The translations under genes were made by a program, and so were the position numbers. DNA of 64,000 nt from Arthrobacter sp. AFG7.2 (GTDB lineage: Bacteria > Actinomycetota > Actinomycetes > Actinomycetales > Micrococcaceae). The notes beneath the pieces were generated by a model. That model was not told the DNA's origin. It was given only the letters and a program-made list of their open reading frames with translations, and searched no databases. Positions 58,319 to 64,000 of this stretch are shown piece by piece (the first letter of the stretch is position 1; each line of letters starts with the position of its first letter). Location of the stretch: assembly GCF_002892835.1 (NCBI RefSeq), contig NZ_PJMB01000006.1:1-64000 (forward strand). Direction: 5' to 3'.

Positions 58319-59122
58319 GTGAGCCTGCCGTTCTTCGACCACACCGGCCCCGACGGGTCGCCCTTGCCTATCGCGATGGCCCATCGCGGGTTTTCACGCG
58401 AGGGCCTGGAAAACTCGATGGCCGCGTTCCGCGCCGCCGTCGACCTGGGCTATCAGTACCTGGAGACCGATGTCCACACCACGGCGGACGGCGTGGTGCT
58501 CCTCTTCCATGACGGGACGCTGGACCGGGTGACAGATGGCAGCGGGAAGGTCTCCGAGCTCCCCGCCGCGACGGTGGCCGGGGTCCGCATCGCCGGGCAG
58601 GAGCCCATTCCCCGGCTGGATCAGCTGCTCGCGGAACTTCCCACAGTTCGGCTCAATGTGGACGTCAAGGACTGGAACTCCGTACGCAGCATCGCTGCCG
58701 GCATTGAAGAACACCAGGTGCACCACCGGGTTCTGCTGACCAGTTTCTCGGACCGCCGGCGGCGGGCGGTGTTGAAGTTGCTGAGCCGGCCGGTCGCGGC
58801 ATCGGCCGGGGTTGTGTCGGTGGGCCTGTTCACCGTGCTGGGCCGCCTGCTCCCGGGGCCGGTCTTCAGATGGAGCATGCGGTGGAACCTCCGCGGAGTC
58901 CACGCCCTGCAGGTGCCGGTGCGCTACGGCAGGGTGGAAGTGGTGACGGCAGGTTTTGTCCGGCGGGCGCACGCCCTCGGCCTCGTGGTCCATGCCTGGA
59001 CCATCAACGACCCGGGGGAGATGCGCCGCCTTCTCGAACTGGGCGTGGACGGGCTGGTGACCGACCGTGCGGACCTGCTCCGTGATGTGCTGCTGGAACG
59101 CGGAGAATGGCCGCACAGCTGA
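58319..59122 (+). CDS. Glycerophosphodiester phosphodiesterase
   Basis: The protein is 267 aa with a GTG start at 58319. Catalytic and metal residues of the GDPD TIM barrel are visible: H22 (HRGF), E49 and D51 (ETDVH), and H64 (FHDGTLDR). It hydrolyses glycerophosphodiesters to glycerol-3-phosphate and an alcohol, choline being one possible product. There is no signal peptide, so it is probably cytoplasmic. A glycerophosphocholine link to the bet genes is tempting but unsupported. Confidence 0.9.
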   Translation: MSLPFFDHTGPDGSPLPIAMAHRGFSREGLENSMAAFRAAVDLGYQYLETDVHTTADGVVLLFHDGTLDRVTDGSGKVSELPAATVAGVRIAGQEPIPRLDQLLAELPTVRLNVDVKDWNSVRSIAAGIEEHQVHHRVLLTSFSDRRRRAVLKLLSRPVAASAGVVSVGLFTVLGRLLPGPVFRWSMRWNLRGVHALQVPVRYGRVEVVTAGFVRRAHALGLVVHAWTINDPGEMRRLLELGVDGLVTDRADLLRDVLLERGEWPHS

Positions 59123-59199
59123 CTTAGCCGCACACTTGCTCTGCCGCGACCGGCTGCCCCGATCCCCTCCTGAGGTTCTCCCGCCTGCTGACGCTTTGG

Positions 59200-59706
59200 C
59201 TAGCCGCGGCCGGTGCTGGTGGACGGGTCCTGGTCGCCTTCCGTCGGGTCGGCCCGCAACTCGCCAGGGTTACTGTCGGGCAGGCCTGCCGACCCCGAAA
59301 CGCCGCCGGGATCTGCCCCTGTCCCGCTGGTGGGGGCAGAGGCACTGCCGGCCAGGCCGCCGTCGTCCTGGCCTGCTCCGCCTTGCTCCTGGCTGCCCTG
59401 GCCCCCGCCGGTCTGACTTGTGCCGCTGTCCTGCCCCGTGCCGCCGTCCGGTGCATTGGTGTCCTCGTCCCCGCCGAAGGGATTCTCAGCTACAGGGCCC
59501 GGAGCTGCGCCGGTCTTCAGTCCCGGAGCCTTTTGCTTTTCCGCTTCCATCGCATTGGAGCCCTCGCTGAGGGAGGAATGCACTTCCACCTCGTCATTGG
59601 GATCAGTGGGATCAGGAACGTGCGTTTTCTCAGTGGCCTTGGACGTCCCTGCCAGATCCTCCATGGCGTTCTCTGCTGCCTTGCCGATGCTGTCGCCGAT
59701 ACCCAT
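59200..59706 (-). CDS. Disordered Gly/Ser/Asp-rich hypothetical protein
   Basis: The protein is 168 aa, with AAGGAG upstream of the ATG at 59706. Residues 1-20 (GIGDSIGKAAENAMEDLAG) look amphipathic and recall CsbD-like starts. The remainder is rich in Gly, Asp, Ser, Pro and Gln and is probably disordered. It is one of several such proteins in the window. No function assigned. Confidence 0.6.
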   Translation of the reverse strand: MGIGDSIGKAAENAMEDLAGTSKATEKTHVPDPTDPNDEVEVHSSLSEGSNAMEAEKQKAPGLKTGAAPGPVAENPFGGDEDTNAPDGGTGQDSGTSQTGGGQGSQEQGGAGQDDGGLAGSASAPTSGTGADPGGVSGSAGLPDSNPGELRADPTEGDQDPSTSTGRG

Positions 59707-59843
59707 GTCACTGCTCCTTCTGACTTCGTGTCCCGGCCACCCCAGCGGATGCCCGGATTACCCTTCCAGAATTATCAGCATGCTTACAATTAGTCCAGAG
59801 CCGGGGAAAGGAACCGCGGCCGGGCAGGAAGGACGCCAGCATT

Positions 59844-60092
59844 ATGAGCAGCTACCATCCGGAAAACGATCCCGCGAACCCTGACCAGCCAGGCAAGGAC
59901 CGGCGTGACGAGGGCCAGGCAGGTGCAGGGCAGGCCGGCGGCCGGGAGGGCAGTGCGGAGTCCGCGGGCTCGCCGAATCCGGACCCGGCCGAAGGCAATG
60001 TGACTGGTCTGGAACCGGGCGGGGGAGTGCCTCCGGGCGAGACTCCGCCGGCAGAAGACCAGATGAGCCGCGACCAGGGCCACAGCGAATAA
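59844..60092 (+). CDS. DUF6480-like small protein
   Basis: The protein is 82 aa. The TGLEPGGGVPPGETPPAE stretch is the hallmark of DUF6480-type actinobacterial proteins, here preceded by a Gly/Asp-rich N-terminus. It is probably disordered. Function unknown. It faces the EAL protein, with a GC-rich hairpin between them. Confidence 0.75.
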   Translation: MSSYHPENDPANPDQPGKDRRDEGQAGAGQAGGREGSAESAGSPNPDPAEGNVTGLEPGGGVPPGETPPAEDQMSRDQGHSE

Positions 60093-60112
60093 CGGCGTTG
60101 GCGGGCCGGCAG

Positions 60113-60144
60113 CCGGCGGCCTTGAGGACTCCTCGGGCCGCCGG
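60113..60144. terminator. GC-rich hairpin between convergent genes
   Basis: CCGGCGGCC and GGCCGCCGG form a perfect 9-bp stem with a 14-base loop. There is no T-run. Confidence 0.5.
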
Positions 60145-60173
60145 GCCGCCGTCAGCCGTAGCGGCGGGTTGCG

Positions 60174-61235
60174 TCAGTGCTGTTCGTTTGTGCCGGAAGG
60201 TCCGCCGGACTGCTCACGTCCCACAAGCTGGCGCTTGAGCCCGTCCACGTCAAGGCGGGTGTTCCAGCTGGCCCAGTCCTTGGGCCGGACGGATGGCCTG
60301 CCCAGCAGGTAGCCCTGCCCGGCGGAGATTCCCAGCTCGGTAAGGACCTGGAGCTCTCCAACGGTTTCGATGCCCTCCGCCACGAGGGTGGTGCCTATCT
60401 GCTCGGCGAAGTCCACCAGGCAGGCGGCCAGGGCGCGCTGGATGCCGTCCTTGTCCACGTCTCCAATGACGTTCCGGCCCAGCTTCAGGAAGTCAGGCCG
60501 GAGGTGCACCATCCGGCTCAGCGCTCCCGCCCCTGAGTGTGTGTCGTCCACGGCGATCCGCAGGCCCTTGTCCCGCAGCGGATTAATGGCGGAAATGAAC
60601 TGCGGGTATTCCTCGTCCTTGACGGTGTCCGTCAGTTCAAGCACCACGCGGTCAATGGGAAGCTCGATATGCTCGAACAACTCCGGCAGCCGCGGGTCCA
60701 GGCAGGAATCGGGCGAAATGTTGAGGGACACGAACATGTTCCCCGGAAGGGCTTTGGCGGCAGCGGCGGCGGATCCCAATGCAGAGAATTCGAGGTTGGC
60801 GCCAAGACCCACGGCGGCCGCCTCGGCAAACCACAATTCAGCGGCGGCCCCGTCGTCGCTGACGAACCGGGACAATGCCTCCACTCCCAGCACGCTTTTG
60901 TCTTCCAGCCCGTAAATGGGCTGGAAAGCGGTCATCAGCATGTTGCTTTGGAGCAGCGCGCTGATGCGCGACATGCTGCGGATGGCGTCGATTTGCTCCG
61001 CTACTTTCGGCGGAATTGCGGGGGTGAGCCGCATCTGCCGGGCGCTCTCCAGCGTTTCCGCCGTGTTGGCGTCACTGCGCCGCGTTTCCAGCAGGTACTC
61101 GAGCAGTGCCCGTTCCGGCACGCCGGGATTTTCATCCAGGCTGGTGCTCAGGCGCTGCCGGACAGCGGCTCCGGACGGATCAGTATCCGCCAGGACGCCA
61201 GCAATAATTCCCCATGCTTGTATTCGAACCGACAT
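60174..61235 (-). CDS. EAL-domain protein, partly degenerate
   Basis: The protein is 353 aa. The C-terminal EAL domain has E119 (EALSRF), N172, E200 and K251 in place, but the usual DDFGTG loop reads DDTHSG (230-235). An ~80-residue N-terminal region is not recognised. EAL domains cleave c-di-GMP or bind it. The altered loop, which normally helps dimer signalling and metal binding, may reduce activity. It lies downstream of the GGDEF-EAL gene. Confidence 0.85.
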   Translation of the reverse strand: MSVRIQAWGIIAGVLADTDPSGAAVRQRLSTSLDENPGVPERALLEYLLETRRSDANTAETLESARQMRLTPAIPPKVAEQIDAIRSMSRISALLQSNMLMTAFQPIYGLEDKSVLGVEALSRFVSDDGAAAELWFAEAAAVGLGANLEFSALGSAAAAAKALPGNMFVSLNISPDSCLDPRLPELFEHIELPIDRVVLELTDTVKDEEYPQFISAINPLRDKGLRIAVDDTHSGAGALSRMVHLRPDFLKLGRNVIGDVDKDGIQRALAACLVDFAEQIGTTLVAEGIETVGELQVLTELGISAGQGYLLGRPSVRPKDWASWNTRLDVDGLKRQLVGREQSGGPSGTNEQH

Positions 61236-61400
61236 TAGCTACGCCCCCAGTTGACGAAGTAATGACCCAGTGGCCCTTTTATTGTTCAATTTCCAGATGC
61301 CTTTAGAGTCCGGTGTATCTGCTAATCCTGATTTTCGCGGCGACGAAAACCAGACACCGCACGATGATCGTATATCGCGGAAACCAAAAGCGCAGTACTT

Positions 61401-62948
61401 TCAGGTCGGGCGGGCAGCGCTTTCCGCCTGGCCAGCCAGCAATTCCGGAATTTGTTCAGGCGGGACCGGCCTGCTGAAGAAATAGCCCTGCGCGCTCAGG
61501 CAGCCCAGGCTGCGCAGCATTTCCGCCTGTTCGGCTGACTCCACGCCTTCCCATACCGCCTCCAACCCGCAGGCCCTGATCAGCTGCAGGACCGCTGCCA
61601 CCAGGTCGGGCTGCGAGGGGTCTTTTCCCAGCCCGCTGATCAATGACCTGTCCACCTTGACCCGGTCCACTGGCAGCCGGCGCAAATAGCTGATCGATGA
61701 GTAGCCGGTGCCGAAATCATCTATTTCGATGCCTACGCCCAGGCCCCGCAGCCCGCCCAGCGAATAGCGGTCCAGTTCGTTGCCTTTGACGATGGCCACT
61801 TCCGTCAGCTCCAGCACCACCTGGTCCGGCTGCACGCCGGTTTCCTTGAGGATGTTCCGGACGTCCTCGATGAACTGCAGGCTTTGCAGGTCCGTGGCGG
61901 AGATATTGATCCGGACGGAGAACTGTCTGTCCACCAGTCCGGCGTTGATCCAGTCGCGGAGCTGCCTCACCGCGGTGCGGAGCACCCACAGCCCCAGTTC
62001 GGAGATCAGCCCGGCTTCCTCGGCCAACGGAATGAACTCGTCGGGCATGATGAAGCCGCGTGTGGGGTGGTTCCAGCGCACCAGCGCCTCCACACCTTCA
62101 ATCCGTCCGGTGGCCAGCTCCACCACGGGCTGGTAATGGAGCGTCAGTCCGCCGTCCTTGATGGTGGCACGCAGGTCCTCCACCAGCTGGCTGCGGAGCC
62201 TGCGGACCAGCAGGAGCCCTGGCTCGAAGCGGTGCAGCCGGTTCTGGCCTTCAGCCTTCGAGGCATACATGGCGACGTCGGCCTCCATCAGCATGTCCTC
62301 GGGCGTCTTGCCGGCGATGCCTGCACTTAGTCCGATGCTCGCACCGCAGCGCACGGTGCGGCCGGGCAGTTCCACGGGCTGGCCCAGGGCCGCCAAAATG
62401 CGGTGCCCCACAATGCTTGCCTGGTCCGGGGAGGCCGAAGGCAGGACGATGGCGAACTCGTCCCCGCCGAGGCGGGCAACAACGTCGCTGTCGCGGACGG
62501 CACCGCGGATCCTTTCCCCCACAGTGACCAGCACATGGTCTCCCGCAGTGTGGCCCAGGCTGTCATTGATGGATTTGAATGCGTCCAGATCCATTAACAG
62601 GAGCACCGGGCCCTCACCTGAACCGCGTCCGGAATCTTTGCTGAGCGCGGCCTTCAAAGCATCAATCAAGGCAGAGCGGTTCGCCAGGCCCGTGAGCGGA
62701 TCCTGCATTGCCATCTTCTGCATTTCCAGATGGGCTTCGTGCAGGAGCTGGGTCCGGACCTGCACCCGCTGTTCGAGCTCTTCGTAGATGATCTGCAGAT
62801 CCTCGGCGAGCAGGTTGGTGCCCATGATGATCGCGTCGAGCTCGTCGCGCGCCGGGGACACCTCGATCCGGGAGCTGAGGTCGCCGGATGCCAGCCGGAC
62901 AATGCCTTCCAGGAGCCGGGAGAGCCGCGGGTCGTTATCCGCAAACAT
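61401..62948 (-). CDS. GGDEF-EAL protein (c-di-GMP synthesis/breakdown)
   Basis: The protein is 515 aa. An N-terminal HAMP-like helix (about 1-60) is followed by a complete GGDEF (161-165) and an EAL domain (287-289 in VEALVRW). RDSD at 152-155, five residues before GGDEF, is a product-inhibition (I) site. The later motif WEGVE replaces the usual AEGVE. No membrane helix was seen. It begins 18 bases after the sensor kinase stop, so the two are probably co-transcribed. Confidence 0.92.
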   Translation of the reverse strand: MFADNDPRLSRLLEGIVRLASGDLSSRIEVSPARDELDAIIMGTNLLAEDLQIIYEELEQRVQVRTQLLHEAHLEMQKMAMQDPLTGLANRSALIDALKAALSKDSGRGSGEGPVLLLMDLDAFKSINDSLGHTAGDHVLVTVGERIRGAVRDSDVVARLGGDEFAIVLPSASPDQASIVGHRILAALGQPVELPGRTVRCGASIGLSAGIAGKTPEDMLMEADVAMYASKAEGQNRLHRFEPGLLLVRRLRSQLVEDLRATIKDGGLTLHYQPVVELATGRIEGVEALVRWNHPTRGFIMPDEFIPLAEEAGLISELGLWVLRTAVRQLRDWINAGLVDRQFSVRINISATDLQSLQFIEDVRNILKETGVQPDQVVLELTEVAIVKGNELDRYSLGGLRGLGVGIEIDDFGTGYSSISYLRRLPVDRVKVDRSLISGLGKDPSQPDLVAAVLQLIRACGLEAVWEGVESAEQAEMLRSLGCLSAQGYFFSRPVPPEQIPELLAGQAESAARPT

Positions 62949-62966
62949 CGTATTCCTGCATGGTGC

Positions 62967-64000
62967 TCAGTTTTCCCGGCTGCGGTGGATATCGAGGGGG
63001 AGGCTGACTGTGACTGTCGTGCCGGTGCCGAGGGTGGAAGAGACATCTATCCGGCCGCCGTGGCGGGAAACAATGTCCTTGGTGATGGCCAGCCCCAGGC
63101 CGGTCCCGGGGATGGCGCCGGCCATGGCGTTGGAGGCCCGGTAGAACCGGGTGAAGACGTGGTCGATCTCGTCGCTGGAGATACCGATGCCGTTGTCCGC
63201 TACACGGACCGTAGCCCAGCGGGAACCGTCAGCGTCCGCATGGGACTGGCTGCCCACGTCGATCCGCCCACCGCTCGGAGTGAACTTGATGGCGTTGGAA
63301 ACCAGGTTGGTGAAGACCTGTTGCAGCTGGACCTCGTCGGCGAGGATCTCCGGATCCTCCGGGACCGGCTCCACGGCAATGGTTACGTTTTGCAGTGTGG
63401 CCAGCGGACGAAGCGCGGCCGCGACAAGGTCCAGGGTCTGGCCCAGCCGCACTGGGGTGAGATGCATCAGGCTGTCATCGAGGCCATTGCGTGAGACGCT
63501 CAGCATGTCTTCGATGAGGATCCTGAGACGCTCAGTGTTCCGGACCACGATGTCCAGCATCTGGTGCATCTCGGGTGACACGGGCTGCTCGGTGCTTTCC
63601 TGGATCATGTCCAGATAGGCCATGATGGACGTCAGTGGCGTCCTCAGCTCGTGGTTCACCGTCGCCAGGAAATCCGTTTTGGCTTTATCGAGCTGCTGCA
63701 GCTGCTTCACGACCTGCTGCTGGCTGCTGATCAGGTGGCTCTGGATCAGCCCGTGCGCCGTGTTGCCCGCCACGTGCTGGATGAGCCCCAGCTCGGTGCC
63801 GGACCACGTCCGCTGCTCATCGAGCATCACTATCCAGATGATGCCCAGGGAGGTGCTGCCCTCGCCCATGGGCACTGCCAGGGCTGAGGCGGCGTTGGCG
63901 ATGCCAGGTGCAGGAGCCCCGCCCGCCGCCGGCTCCTCCGTTCCGCCTGTGGACAATGTCCCCGCTTCGGCCCACAGCCGGTCAGCAGTCTGCCGCTCAT
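62967..64000 (-). CDS. GAF-domain sensor histidine kinase, N-terminus beyond window
   Basis: The visible part is about 344 residues in one open frame to the window edge, so the start is missing. The visible N-terminal region is the end of a GAF domain. The phosphoacceptor His is in VNHELRTPLTSIM, and the ATPase part shows DNGIGIS and GTGLGLA. A coiled segment (about SQQQVVKQLQQLDKAK) links the two. It may control, or be paired with, the c-di-GMP proteins downstream. Confidence 0.9.
   Translation of the reverse strand, partial: ERQTADRLWAEAGTLSTGGTEEPAAGGAPAPGIANAASALAVPMGEGSTSLGIIWIVMLDEQRTWSGTELGLIQHVAGNTAHGLIQSHLISSQQQVVKQLQQLDKAKTDFLATVNHELRTPLTSIMAYLDMIQESTEQPVSPEMHQMLDIVVRNTERLRILIEDMLSVSRNGLDDSLMHLTPVRLGQTLDLVAAALRPLATLQNVTIAVEPVPEDPEILADEVQLQQVFTNLVSNAIKFTPSGGRIDVGSQSHADADGSRWATVRVADNGIGISSDEIDHVFTRFYRASNAMAGAIPGTGLGLAITKDIVSRHGGRIDVSSTLGTGTTVTVSLPLDIHRSREN

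Noticed and set aside
58319..59122. GDPD as a dedicated supplier of choline to BetA
   Set aside because: It lies 46 kb away from the bet genes, with no shared regulator site seen; a general lipid-turnover role is as likely.

Overview
This window looks like chromosomal DNA of a high-GC actinobacterium of the Arthrobacter/Pseudarthrobacter group (Micrococcaceae). The evidence is a GC-rich codon bias on both strands, GTG/TTG starts, an actinobacterial-type LexA box, a mycothiol-type formaldehyde dehydrogenase, a DUF222/HNH protein, a DUF6480-like protein, and a heterotetrameric sarcosine oxidase and dimethylglycine oxidase of the Arthrobacter type. The genus is inferred. No rRNA, tRNA, insertion sequence, phage gene or CRISPR array was seen.

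Layout. (1) 1-5709, minus strand: a compact aromatic-catabolism operon (type I extradiol dioxygenase, FAH-family protein, cyclase-family hydrolase, FAD monooxygenase, ACMSD-like amidohydrolase, second FAH-family protein cut by the window edge). (2) 5710-7370: a decayed stretch with a GNAT pseudogene and small ORFs. (3) 7476-10043: an orphan SsuA/NrtA-like binding protein, an SRPBCC protein and a BetI-like TetR regulator. (4) 10247-15526: choline module with a near-perfect operator, a possible leaderless 43-codon ORF, betA, betB and an APC permease with an 18-bp tandem repeat at its 3' end. (5) 15602-17352: SOS-type umuDC under a LexA box. (6) 17503-21667: NCS1 permease and PuuE/NodB-fold hydrolase divergent from a PucR regulator. 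(7) 21831-24202: GAF histidine kinase facing a NarL-type response regulator. (8) 24362-33259: glyA-soxB-soxD-soxA-soxG-sdaA-purU operon divergent from a GntR regulator. (9) 34161-37446: SRPBCC protein, CynX-type MFS, CBS protein, IclR. (10) 37514-46853: LysR regulator divergent from gbcA-gbcB-BCCT transporter-purU2-dimethylglycine oxidase. (11) 46956-48692: HNH protein and a small acidic protein. (12) 48797-52947: FdhF/YdeP-type molybdoenzyme, MBL hydrolase and mycothiol-dependent formaldehyde dehydrogenase. (13) 53347-57034: MHS transporter, creatinase and IclR regulator. (14) 57044-60092: HAD phosphatase, GDPD and small proteins. (15) 60174-64000: EAL protein, GGDEF-EAL protein and a truncated GAF histidine kinase.

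How it works together. Regions 4, 8, 10, 12 and 13 form a nearly complete route for methylated amines: choline -> betaine aldehyde -> glycine betaine (BetA, BetB) -> dimethylglycine + formaldehyde (GbcAB) -> sarcosine (dimethylglycine oxidase) -> glycine (SoxBDAG) -> serine (GlyA) -> pyruvate + ammonia (SdaA). Creatine enters at sarcosine through creatinase. Methyl groups leave as methylene-THF or formaldehyde. Two PurU enzymes recycle formyl-THF to THF and formate; mycothiol-dependent oxidation disposes of formaldehyde; the FdhF-like enzyme may oxidise formate. Each block has its own regulator (TetR, GntR, LysR, IclR). The individual enzymes are known; the least explained parts are the aromatic operon, the NCS1/PuuE-like/PucR module, the betA leader ORF and several unusual protein extensions.
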